Assembly (NCBI GenBank): GCA_934589145.1
Contig: CAKTNW010000009.1
Location: 3,815-67,814, forward strand
Length of the DNA: 64,000 nt
Origin: an uncultured Oscillospiraceae bacterium
GTDB lineage: Bacteria; Bacillota; Clostridia; Oscillospirales; Oscillospiraceae
Reading direction: 5' to 3'
Shown one piece after another: positions 37,301-43,932 of this stretch. The stretch's first letter is position 1; the number at the start of each line of letters is the position of its first letter. Under the pieces are notes generated by a model that was given only the letters and a program-made list of their open reading frames with translations, did no database searches and had not been told where the DNA came from. The translations under genes were made by a program, and so were the position numbers.

Positions 37301-37607
37301 GACCGGCGAAACGCTGACCTTCAAGGCCCAGAAGTACGATACCCAGTCGGTGTCCGACGGCGGTACCGAGACCATGACGCCCATTTCCGGCATGACCGTG
37401 GCCGTCTATGACGCCAACTGGAATAAGGTGGCAGATGTCGCGCCTACGGATGATACCGGAAACGCTTACGAGTATACCTTCCTGAAGGCCGGCGACTATT
37501 ACCTGCTGGCTACTGACCCCAAGGCGGGTTTCGACCTTGAGACGGGCACCAGCGCCGCCCGCCTCGCGCCGGCCACCGCCCGCGTCCATGTGAGCGCGGC
37601 CAGCTGA
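31323..37607 (+). CDS. Giant secreted protein: DUF4430-like, beta-propeller, dockerin-like
   Basis: This 2094-residue protein has a signal peptide (residues 1-24, ending SAWA). In order: a DUF4430-like domain (about 75-145), cadherin-like beta-sandwich domains (about 440-530 and 600-840), a PQQ-type beta-propeller (about 932-1370, RWPSFRGND to LYFKNDSANLMALTN) and a bacterial Ig-like domain (1372-1469). Two dockerin-like Ca-binding modules follow (DVNGDGVVDVYDVQRLYE near 1475 and DVNGDHTVDVYDLQRLYE near 1611), then a C-terminal DUF4430-like region (about 1790-1975, ending ILLSDGDTIDLAMF). No cohesin gene lies here. It starts 13 bases after the previous stop with AAGGAGG, so it is the last gene of the riboswitch 1 run. 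I infer a surface corrinoid- or ligand-capture role; no catalytic motif is seen. Confidence 0.85.
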   Translation: MKKRIVSLFMALVMTLSLLPSAWAAELTAPQEDAASTVEPSAQEVPTAAAEAMSAAEQDAEAELTEENSFLLLASNGVKVIIEPERVAYQPGDTVAQALERTGHAFTGLELEYISAIDGSEGSYNRYNDKGGYDLAQSAAQIKAFMFVTFSFDKKTAEAQATALYCMADQMLAWEKAEAPVQKFARQAYDAAHEALLDGGDFAALADTLQQRMAQYQDFLDAEKYPLSLTFRDSSGEALTEYTFVAENPYGTCETFTQDDTLALAAGDYTFTLTSGYNGAFGAITVDEGGAVTVGGQTVKTLKVPQGLEWIAQPRLLTVTNGDPEKDIYPAEGGQNHTSMALLPDTVSRRGQLYLYAVPGADAAAGQWNGGALSLYACYTTVTGKEQAIKRAWLSDSDALTDLVGTGIQGSTLRLEARAATDGYTMYQTWTTELERVPTLCALSVTADGIAQNIGFRSGVNDYTCTVTSDSVELTPAGFGGAYTVTVNGEPLTDGRYVLPLAEGETVVSVTVAADNGRANTYTITFARVPAVAVTVTHDADVTVKIYNAAGAEIGCSEDGTYPLTPGGSYVYIATKAVYYHTTGAFTVQDGLVVEVAAPSTEDHLNSLTLASAVNKAQSDKYLAEEDFQKARHTYEARVDDSNDALYAWAEADDGCTVAAMQQSGGETPIPGKQDRGTKIDGGVTTGAQTQVFTVRVSSPREENVQHYQEYQVTFCKDLTLFDAELAVDGAETAFYQVADGQVTDIPYFDGEKYDYRATIVRAAEEAEFTVTLPYEGNTLRVNDVDYPLDTDPETGKALLTTTVTLPLDSTKDEEAFVLTAHNSESADALPHTYTVTLKKGDPISTTIIVADSKGETIDGALAAVYDGRSNTRVWPDANGNFQLVDGLSYTCVATCAGYVGASEEFTAGAKASTITIKLTAAPDSSYGEGVTSRWPSFRGNDDANGVVTDATPISRETAVLSWANKLGSGYDSSAVSCPILITEGDVDYLIVYSGTTLYKVESVTGTVVATGDMYCTSSFAINSATYGDGMLFVALKDGIVQAFDAATLRSLWLYQDPLKGQPNCPITYYDGYLYTGFWNSETKNANYICLSATDEDPSQTMERKLARWTSASAGGFYWAGAYVCDDYLLVGTDDGDSRYLNYTGAVLCIDPDTGAVLDKLEGLRGDVRCNIAKAGDRFYFTSKGGYFYSVSMNGTSFDRDSLKKIYLDNGGNDESRPPMSTCTPVVYNGRAYIGVSGTSQFGAYSGHNITVIDLATWSIAYTVPTMGYPQTSGLLTTAYDGSVYVYFFDNYTPGKLRLLKDKPGQRSAELITQEVNTVQDDEQVIDAAYALFTPVDDQAQYAICSPISDEYGTLYFKNDSANLMALTNTVTKMTVTKQPAKTTYQAGETFDPAGMEITLTYANGKTRTLPASRTINGKTIPYFTWNAKVTEDDEDFVINFAPLMYSSDETGAAVAVTQTATLRLTVIPIEYPDGDVNGDGVVDVYDVQRLYEHCCGIKELSIPAQERSDFNHDDRADVLDLQMLYTFLISGKWENASSSTRAAAMKTSAAQTEDTQQSQTHLLSVSNVLAAWSRKGSGDQKSGAQARPTAAVLTQTAAVKQLASSSKYPKGDVNGDHTVDVYDLQRLYEHCSESNKLGITAQNRADLNGDGFANILDLQMLYTFLVSGKWETSPSDTHAITVKTTAPQTAETEQGKEYKLRMSDVFTTCGHDVTYTLDGGDHGTHTKLASDADGRFLSFARPETGTDTLTITATCTQDKTVTATHTIAITVTEGEAGDERQYGYDETPASSVTVYVTISNDGVPIIGNDKDHTILSHLKVEVPYFDLANYGLEEFYRYGTDGGRGGYVNEDLIRRPTALHLYLYMLGVYCQGYKPEQVKNGEAEIVGAVSNHTVYDDLLENPAPANWGEKLALNITGSATSMYMQQFWGHDENLMYYRNHVYPLMSPGWGSTADYILLSDGDTIDLAMFSDWKFWSDGGAFVCFDKDEYNLETGETLTFKAQKYDTQSVSDGGTETMTPISGMTVAVYDANWNKVADVAPTDDTGNAYEYTFLKAGDYYLLATDPKAGFDLETGTSAARLAPATARVHVSAAS

Positions 37608-37624
37608 TACCTGACAACTGAATA

Positions 37625-37743
37625 CCGGACGGCCCGCCCGGCGCGCAGAGCGCCGGAAGCGGAATGGGGTGCAAATCCCCGCGAACAGGTCACTGTGAAG
37701 CCTCCTTACGGAGGATCAGTCAGATACGCTCAGGGCCGTCCGG
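37625..37743 (+). ncRNA. Cobalamin riboswitch 2 (compact)
   Basis: The closing P1 stem is perfect: CCGGACGGCCC (37625-37635) with GGGCCGTCCGG (37733-37743). Inside are GGGGTGCAAATCCCC, GCGAACAGGTCACTGTGAAG, a CCTCC/GGAGG arm and ATCAGTCAGATACGC, matching the conserved order GGTGCAAATCC, CCxGxxACTGTGA and AGTCAGxxAC of cobalamin riboswitches. It is the short form without the long peripheral arms. It lies 17 bp after the stop of the giant gene and about 130 bp before the next large surface gene. No promoter was recognised just upstream, so it may act inside a read-through transcript. Confidence 0.92.
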
Positions 37744-37792
37744 AAAAGCTCCTGCCTGTACCGGGATGCTGCCAGATTAAGGCAACATACGA

Positions 37793-37830
37793 TTTCGGCG
37801 GGAGCAAAACTGCGGTGCTTTCCGCCGAAA
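37793..37830 (+). promoter_or_regulatory. Hairpin downstream of riboswitch 2
   Basis: TTTCGGCGG...CCGCCGAAA forms a strong stem in the leader, 42 bases before the start codon. There is no clean T run, so I cannot say whether it terminates transcription, pauses it or masks translation. It is the likeliest expression platform of riboswitch 2. Confidence 0.5.
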
Positions 37831-37871
37831 GGCTTTACATAGAGAAAAATTACACGAAAGGAACACAAAAA

Positions 37872-40800
37872 ATGAAAAAGAGCAAACGTCTGTTGTCGTT
37901 GGTTCTGGCATTGACCATGGTGTTCTCCCTGATGGGGAACGCGGTGGTTACCGCTTGGGCCGATGACGAACCGCAGCCCACCCAGGAGACTGTTGCCTCC
38001 GCAGGGGAAACGACCCCCACCGAGCCTACTCCCACCGAGGGCGAGGAGGAGACTCCCGGTGCCCCCGCTGCGGATCCCGCTGACCCCGCCGATCCCGAGG
38101 AGCCTGCCCAGCCCACCGAGGGCGAGGAGGAGACTCCCGTTGTCACCCCCGTCCCCACCCGCAAGGAGGGCTATCCCGCCGAGACCAGTGTCAAGGTCAA
38201 GACCGGTACGGCTTATCTGCTGGCTGATCTGCAATACGGCAGAATCTTTGAGCCTGTGGATGGCAAGGGCCTAAAGTCCACCGACTACTACTATGAGCGT
38301 TCCACCGATGGCGGCGAGACCTGGAGCCCCATGACCAGCTTTGCTGACGCCATGTTCGGCATGACCACCATTCAGGTCACCGAGAATGTTGCCGGTGTGT
38401 ATACCTACCGTTTCTATGCCTCTTATGACGGCGTGAACTTCTCTACCGACACCTGGACGCTGATCCTGACCGTGGAAGACGACCCCACCATGAACTACGC
38501 CTTCTATGTGAGCCAGGACTACACCGGCGGCTATCCCACCATCAAGCTGTACAACGTCACTACCGATGCCGAGGGCAACGAAGTCCTGGGCGACGAGATC
38601 GAGAATGTATTCCTGTACAGCAACTTCACCGACACCCTGCCCGAGGGCGAGACGGAGTATGATCCCGCCAACGGCCAGTTGGTCAGCAATTATCAGATGT
38701 TCTACGCCAGCCTTAACTCCGGTCGCTATGCTTACCGTGCTTTCACCACTGACGGTACGGCGCTGGGCGGCATGACGCTGGAGCTGCCCACCGATTCCAA
38801 CGTGGACGGCGGCGCGGGCGGCGGCAGCAAGCTCTACCTGCAGTGCAACTCCTTCTATACCACCAGCAGAAAGACCGACAACACCTATTTCACCGCTGAC
38901 GAGTACCATGTCCGCGTGACCTGCCCCATCATGAAGTGCGACGCGACCATGGGCGAGCCCTATGTCAAGGGTAACTATACTTACTATCCCACCGTGCTGT
39001 ACGCCGCCGGCAACGCCTGCCTGTACAACACCTATGCCTATCCTGACATTGACGGCTACATCTTCTCCCAGAGCATCAACCAGACCTACACCGCCAGCTA
39101 CCGTGCCGGTACCAGAACTGTGAACATCGCTACCGGTGTTATGCTGGACGTTACCGTTCCCTCCAACGCCACCTTCGGCCTGTACTTCCAGTGGAACAAC
39201 TTCAACACCACCGAAGTGGCCCCTGTCTGCGCCGATGAGGAGATCCCCTTTGCCGACCGCTGGACGGACAACAAGGACGGCACCAAGACGGCCCAGTACT
39301 TCATTTCCAAGGGCAACAGCAACTACACCTGGCGTCTCAGCGACGACACCCATGTGACCCAGGCGGGCTGGCTGACCAGCCAGCAGGCCAACGCCGAGCT
39401 GACCTTCGGCTTTGCCGATGACGCCGCCACCGACCGCCTCTCCCATGATTTCAGCAATCTGGGCAGCGTGACCATCAACCGTGACGAGGCCGACCTGCAG
39501 ATCAACCTGGACCCCACCGGCTTCGAGGCCATCACCGGCACCACCCGTGTCCGTGCCTATCGCCATTGGCAGCTGATCAACTCCGACGCCGCCAACATCA
39601 TGGTGGAGCCTGACTTCCATTGGAACACCCTGTCCGGCGATGCGGATATCGCCACCGTCAACGGCGGCAACACCACCGCCAACTGGGCCGACATCACCCC
39701 CGGCGCACAGGATTCCGTCATTGCCGTCTACTATGACAGCGTGGACGTGAACCCCGGCAACCACGGCAGCCACGGCGGCCTGTATCCCGCCACCAACCCT
39801 GAGCGCGTGGGCGTCATCGTGGTGGGCGGCACCGGCGTGACCCACGGCACCGCCGACGCGGACGTGGACTTCAACATCGCCCCCGGCGCAACCACCACCC
39901 GTTCCGCGGACTGGGACTATAACTATGACACCTGGTTCTATGAGGCCGGCGAGACGAACCCCGCTCTGAACTTTGCCGTCACCTCTACCGGTGACACCAC
40001 CGTTGAGTACGCCTTTGTTACCACCGACAGCGGCATGACCAGCACCCTCTCTGGTTTCTCCGCTGTTACCGCCGGTGCGGATGGCCGCTACACCGTGCCT
40101 CTGAACGCCTTTAACACCGCCGGCACCAACGGCGGCACCGTCATCATCAAGATGACCGACGCCACCGGCGTCAGCTACCGCCTGGTGCGCGTGGCCAAGG
40201 TCGCCATCACTGCCGAGAACGCCTCCAACCCCGGTGAGGACATCATGCCCGGCGACCAGGTGAAGCTGAGCTTCAAGGGTATGTACCGCGCTGTCAACAA
40301 GATCTCCGGCATTTTCAACCCCACCACCTTCAAGCCTACCTATTATGCCGGTGAGACCAAGTTCGAGGGTACCCTGGGCCAGTACCAGAAGATGGACAAT
40401 GCCACCGTTACCGTCACCATCCCCACGGATGTGACCTTCGCCGACGGCGCGTCCACCACCGAGTACACCCTTACCAACGGTTATACCTTTGGCAGCATGT
40501 ACTCCGCCGCCAACCCCTTCGCCTTCCTGTATAACATGACCGATACCGGCGTGGGCACCAACTTCAACGCCGTTATCGTCACCTATTACCTGAACCACTA
40601 TGCCGATGCCGCTGTCACCGTGGCCCGCAAGGTTACCTTTGATACCAAGCTGGTTATCACCGACGACAGCGGTAAGACCGTTGACAATGTGACCGTCACC
40701 CTGCTGGATCGCAACGGCAACGCTGTTACCCCCAACGAGGACGGCACCTACACTCTGGGCTATGGCCCTTACTCCTACACCATGTCCAAGGACGGCTATG

Positions 40801-42494
40801 TTGTCACCCGCGGTAGCTTCTCCCTGGGCAGCGCTGACGCTGACAAGGTGAAGGACGGCGTCCTGACCCTTGACGCCACCATGCCCAAGGCTGGTGAAAA
40901 CGCATGGGACGGCACCACCAAGACTGAGCCTGCCAAGGACGACAACGGTGTGTACCAGATCGGCACCGCTGCCGAACTGGCCTGGTTCGCCGCCACTGAC
41001 GGCAAGTCCAGTGCCAAACTGACCGCCGACATTGATTTGGCTAGTCATGACTGGACGCCCATGAGCAAGCTCTACGGCACCCTTGATGGCAATGGTTATA
41101 TGATCAAGAATTTGTATGTCAACAGCAAGCTGCGCGGAGGTATCTTTGAATACCTGAAGACCGGTGCCGCTGTGATGAATCTTGGTGTCAGTGGTGAAGT
41201 GACTGGCACTGCAACGCAGGCGGGTGGCATTGCGGCCTATGTGGAAGCCAATGCTGCGATCGCCAACTGCTACAGCGCCGTGGATGTCACCTCTAAGAAG
41301 CACGCTGGCGGCATCGCGGGCTATACCGCTGTCGGTGCCATCATCACCAACTGCTATGCCAGCGGCAAAATCACCACCACCTCCACCAACGAGTGCTATC
41401 TGGGCGGTATCTGCGGCACCTTCTACAGCAACGCCAACGGCGCGACCCTGACCAACTGCTACAGCATTGGTACTGTCACCGGTTCTGGCGGTACCACCTC
41501 CTATGTGGGCGGCCTGACCCCCAGCACGAACACCACGAACTATGTGGATAACTGCTTCTATCTGGAGAACACCGTTACCAAGGAAAGCCCCAAGTACGGC
41601 ATCACCGGCCTGGGCACCGCCAAGACCGTTGACGAGATGAAGTCCGCCATCGAAGCGAATGACCATCCCTATAAGGCTCAGATGCTGGCTGACCTGGCTG
41701 TGATCGCGCAGGAGATCGCGGACAAGGCCGCCGCCAAGGCCGTCGACGATCTGATCGATGCCATCGGCGACGTGACCCTGACCGACGACTGCAAGGCGAA
41801 GATCGACGCCGCCCGCAAGGCCTACGACGAGCTGACCGATACCCAGAAGGAGCTGGTCAATAACCTGGAGACCCTGACCGCCGCCGAGGCCGCCTATGAG
41901 GCGCTGGTCAATCAGGCCGCCGCCAAGGCCGTCGACGATCTGATCGACGCCATCGGCGACGTGACCCTGACCGACGGCTGCAAGGCGAAGATCGACGCGG
42001 CCCGCAAGGCCTACGACGAACTGACCGATGCCCAGAAGGAGCTGGTCAGCAATCTGGAAGCCCTGACTGCTGCCGAGACACAGTATAAGAAGCTGGCTGA
42101 CGACAGAGCCGCCGCTGACGATGTTATCGACAAGATCAATGCCATCGGCAAGGTGACAAAGAAGAGCGGCGACGCCATCAAGGATGCCCGCGATGCCTAC
42201 GATGCCCTGACCGACGATCAGAAGGCGCTGATCTCCGATGAGACCCTGCAGACCCTGATCGACGCCGAGAAGCGTTATAGAATCCTCAAGAGAAATGAGA
42301 ACGGCTATGACTCCGGCGTGTATAAGGATCTGATGGACGGCGAAAACAGCGGCACCGATGCCAAGGCCGACGGCAAGGACGTCAAGTCCCAGAACACCGG
42401 CGACGACAGCCACATGGCCCTGTGGCTGGGCGGCGCGCTGCTGTCCGCCGCTGCGTTGGCTGTGCTGGCCAAGAAACGTCGTCAGGACGTGTAA
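37872..42494 (+). CDS. Giant surface protein with GLUG repeats and anchor
   Basis: This 1540-residue protein begins MKKSKRLLSLVLALTMVFSL, a signal peptide ending near residue 30 (AWA). A Pro/Glu/Thr-rich linker follows (31-100), then about 950 residues of beta-rich sequence I cannot assign. GLUG-type repeats (about 1070-1230, AGGIAGYTAVGAIITNCYAS) come next, and three helical repeats (about 1285-1475, with AVDDLIDAIGDVTLTDDCKA). The C-terminus reads QNTGDDS, a hydrophobic helix and KKRRQDV: a cell-wall-sorting-like end but without LPxTG. It is the first gene after riboswitch 2. The start at 37872 is placed by AAAGGAA and the signal peptide. Confidence 0.85.
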   Translation: MKKSKRLLSLVLALTMVFSLMGNAVVTAWADDEPQPTQETVASAGETTPTEPTPTEGEEETPGAPAADPADPADPEEPAQPTEGEEETPVVTPVPTRKEGYPAETSVKVKTGTAYLLADLQYGRIFEPVDGKGLKSTDYYYERSTDGGETWSPMTSFADAMFGMTTIQVTENVAGVYTYRFYASYDGVNFSTDTWTLILTVEDDPTMNYAFYVSQDYTGGYPTIKLYNVTTDAEGNEVLGDEIENVFLYSNFTDTLPEGETEYDPANGQLVSNYQMFYASLNSGRYAYRAFTTDGTALGGMTLELPTDSNVDGGAGGGSKLYLQCNSFYTTSRKTDNTYFTADEYHVRVTCPIMKCDATMGEPYVKGNYTYYPTVLYAAGNACLYNTYAYPDIDGYIFSQSINQTYTASYRAGTRTVNIATGVMLDVTVPSNATFGLYFQWNNFNTTEVAPVCADEEIPFADRWTDNKDGTKTAQYFISKGNSNYTWRLSDDTHVTQAGWLTSQQANAELTFGFADDAATDRLSHDFSNLGSVTINRDEADLQINLDPTGFEAITGTTRVRAYRHWQLINSDAANIMVEPDFHWNTLSGDADIATVNGGNTTANWADITPGAQDSVIAVYYDSVDVNPGNHGSHGGLYPATNPERVGVIVVGGTGVTHGTADADVDFNIAPGATTTRSADWDYNYDTWFYEAGETNPALNFAVTSTGDTTVEYAFVTTDSGMTSTLSGFSAVTAGADGRYTVPLNAFNTAGTNGGTVIIKMTDATGVSYRLVRVAKVAITAENASNPGEDIMPGDQVKLSFKGMYRAVNKISGIFNPTTFKPTYYAGETKFEGTLGQYQKMDNATVTVTIPTDVTFADGASTTEYTLTNGYTFGSMYSAANPFAFLYNMTDTGVGTNFNAVIVTYYLNHYADAAVTVARKVTFDTKLVITDDSGKTVDNVTVTLLDRNGNAVTPNEDGTYTLGYGPYSYTMSKDGYVVTRGSFSLGSADADKVKDGVLTLDATMPKAGENAWDGTTKTEPAKDDNGVYQIGTAAELAWFAATDGKSSAKLTADIDLASHDWTPMSKLYGTLDGNGYMIKNLYVNSKLRGGIFEYLKTGAAVMNLGVSGEVTGTATQAGGIAAYVEANAAIANCYSAVDVTSKKHAGGIAGYTAVGAIITNCYASGKITTTSTNECYLGGICGTFYSNANGATLTNCYSIGTVTGSGGTTSYVGGLTPSTNTTNYVDNCFYLENTVTKESPKYGITGLGTAKTVDEMKSAIEANDHPYKAQMLADLAVIAQEIADKAAAKAVDDLIDAIGDVTLTDDCKAKIDAARKAYDELTDTQKELVNNLETLTAAEAAYEALVNQAAAKAVDDLIDAIGDVTLTDGCKAKIDAARKAYDELTDAQKELVSNLEALTAAETQYKKLADDRAAADDVIDKINAIGKVTKKSGDAIKDARDAYDALTDDQKALISDETLQTLIDAEKRYRILKRNENGYDSGVYKDLMDGENSGTDAKADGKDVKSQNTGDDSHMALWLGGALLSAAALAVLAKKRRQDV
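41727..42290. repeat. Tandem in-frame repeats (63-codon unit)
   Basis: A unit beginning GCCGCCGCCAAGGCCGTCGA at 41727 recurs at 41916, a 189-bp (63-codon) period. A more diverged third unit follows from about 42115. They encode the helical repeats of the surface protein. Confidence 0.8.
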
Positions 42495-42554
42495 GCGACC
42501 CCATAAAAATTCCCGCAGGGGCGGCGTGAGCCGCCCCTGCCCCCGGAGGCTTCT

Positions 42555-43073
42555 ATGAAACACCCTATCCCACATCTGGCCGCCCTGCTGTGTGCGCTGG
42601 CGCTGTGCCTGTCTCTGCTGACCGCCTGCGGCGGTTCCTCTGCCGAAACAGAGACGGCGGGCGCCTGCACCGTGTCCATTTCCTGCGCCACCATTCTGGA
42701 TAACCGCGGCCAGCTCAACGCCGCCAAGGCCGACTACGTCCCCGACGACGGTGTGATCCTTCCCGCCACGGAGGTCGCCTTCGCCGCGGGAGAGACCGCC
42801 TTCGACCTGCTGCAGCGGGTGTGCCGCGAAAACGGCATCCCCATGGAGTCCAGTTGGTCGCCCCTGTATAAAAGCGCGTATATCGAGGGCATCGCCAACC
42901 TCTATGAGTTCGACTGCGGCAAGCTGTCCGGCTGGATGTACAGCGTCAACGGGGAATTCCCCAACTACGGCTGCTCCGCCTATGCCTTGCAGGACGGCGA
43001 CGTGATCTGCTGGGTCTATACCTGCGACCTGGGCGAGGATGTGGGCGGCGGGTACGCCGCCTCCGGCGAATAA
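42555..43073 (+). CDS. DUF4430 lipoprotein (transcobalamin-like)
   Basis: This 172-residue lipoprotein has a lipobox LLTAC with the lipidated Cys at residue 25. The rest is a DUF4430 domain: GETAFDLLQRVCRENGIPME, then LSGWMYSVNGEFPN and LQDGDVICWVYTCDLGEDVG. This is the transcobalamin C-terminal-like fold. It lies 60 bp after the giant surface gene, with no terminator between them, so riboswitch 2 probably controls both. The hairpin at 43079 ends the unit. I infer a membrane-tethered corrinoid-binding role; binding itself is not shown by sequence. Confidence 0.86.
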   Translation: MKHPIPHLAALLCALALCLSLLTACGGSSAETETAGACTVSISCATILDNRGQLNAAKADYVPDDGVILPATEVAFAAGETAFDLLQRVCRENGIPMESSWSPLYKSAYIEGIANLYEFDCGKLSGWMYSVNGEFPNYGCSAYALQDGDVICWVYTCDLGEDVGGGYAASGE

Positions 43074-43078
43074 GCGAC

Positions 43079-43116
43079 AGAAAGCGGTACGCCAAAACGT
43101 ACCGCTTTCTTTTTTC
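43079..43116 (+). terminator. Terminator after DUF4430 lipoprotein
   Basis: AGAAAGCGGTACG, CCAAAA, CGTACCGCTTTCTTTTTT. Confidence 0.93.
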
Positions 43117-43125
43117 CTGTGAACA

Positions 43126-43134
43126 TGCTATACT
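43126..43134 (+). promoter_or_regulatory. Extended -10 promoter of the cob operon
   Basis: TGC followed by TATACT (43129-43134) is an extended -10 without a convincing -35. It lies 21 bp before the first start codon of the cob operon. No riboswitch is seen between it and the gene. Confidence 0.5.
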
Positions 43135-43155
43135 GTCAAAAAAGAGGTGTTGCCC

Positions 43156-43932
43156 ATGAACCGCGCCCCACTGCGCGAAAAACTCCATCTGTCCGGCATC
43201 GACGGTGCCGCCGCGTCCCTGGCCCGCCGATACGGCCTGGGCTATGAGATCACGGCTTTCTGCATGGCGTCCGCCCTGGAGGACAGCGCCGCCGTGGCCG
43301 CCGCGGAGGCGGATGCGGCGGGCCTTGACCGCCTGTGGCTCCATGCCCCCTTTGCCGAGCTGCACCCCTGCGCCATCGACCCGCTGGTGCGGGATATCGC
43401 GGCGCGGCGCTACCGCCAGACCATCGCCATGGCCCGCCGCCTGAACGTGAAGCGTATCGTCATCCACGACGGGTATGTACCCTTCGTCTACTTCCCGGAG
43501 TGGTTCGTGGAGCAGTCTGTCACCTTCTGGCGGAGCTTCCTTCCGGAGGTGCCGGAGGATATGACCATCGCCCTGGAAAACGTCATGGATGACGGCCCCA
43601 ACATGCTGGCGGCCATCATGAAGGGCGTGGACGATCCCCGCTTGGGGGTGTGCCTTGATGTGGGTCACGCCAACACCACCGTCAGCAAAACGCCGCCCAT
43701 GGACTGGATCGCCCCCCTGTCCCCGTGGCTGCGGCACGTCCATATCCACAACAACTTCGGCGGCTGGGATCTGCACAATCCCCTGGGCGAGGGCGATATT
43801 CCCATGGAGCAGGTGCTGGATACCCTGCTGACCGCCTGCCCCGCCGCCACCTATACCATCGAAAACATGAACTGCGCCCCGTCCCTTGCCTGGCTGGCGG
43901 CGCAGGGCTATCTGGGAGAGATCACACTATGA
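43156..43932 (+). CDS. TIM-barrel sugar phosphate isomerase/epimerase-like protein
   Basis: This 258-residue protein has the AP-endonuclease-2/xylose-isomerase-like barrel: LWLHAPFAELHP, VKRIVIHDGY, IALENVMDDG, CLDVGHAN and LRHVHIHNNFG supply the typical metal-binding His/Glu/Asp residues. The start at 43156 follows AAAGAGG. It is the first gene of the cob operon and overlaps cobT by 4 bases (ATGA), so a corrinoid-linked role is likely, perhaps on a ribose-phosphate or lower-ligand sugar. I know of no assigned role for such a protein in cobalamin synthesis. Confidence 0.8.
   Translation: MNRAPLREKLHLSGIDGAAASLARRYGLGYEITAFCMASALEDSAAVAAAEADAAGLDRLWLHAPFAELHPCAIDPLVRDIAARRYRQTIAMARRLNVKRIVIHDGYVPFVYFPEWFVEQSVTFWRSFLPEVPEDMTIALENVMDDGPNMLAAIMKGVDDPRLGVCLDVGHANTTVSKTPPMDWIAPLSPWLRHVHIHNNFGGWDLHNPLGEGDIPMEQVLDTLLTACPAATYTIENMNCAPSLAWLAAQGYLGEITL

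Noticed and set aside
41727..42290. Tandem repeats considered as CRISPR-like
   Set aside because: The units are 63 codons long, in frame and coding; no spacers or cas genes exist anywhere in the window.
38271..42575. 1434-codon minus-strand ORF opposite the surface protein
   Set aside because: Same reason: it is a Gly/Val/His-rich mirror of the real gene with no start site or recognisable domain.
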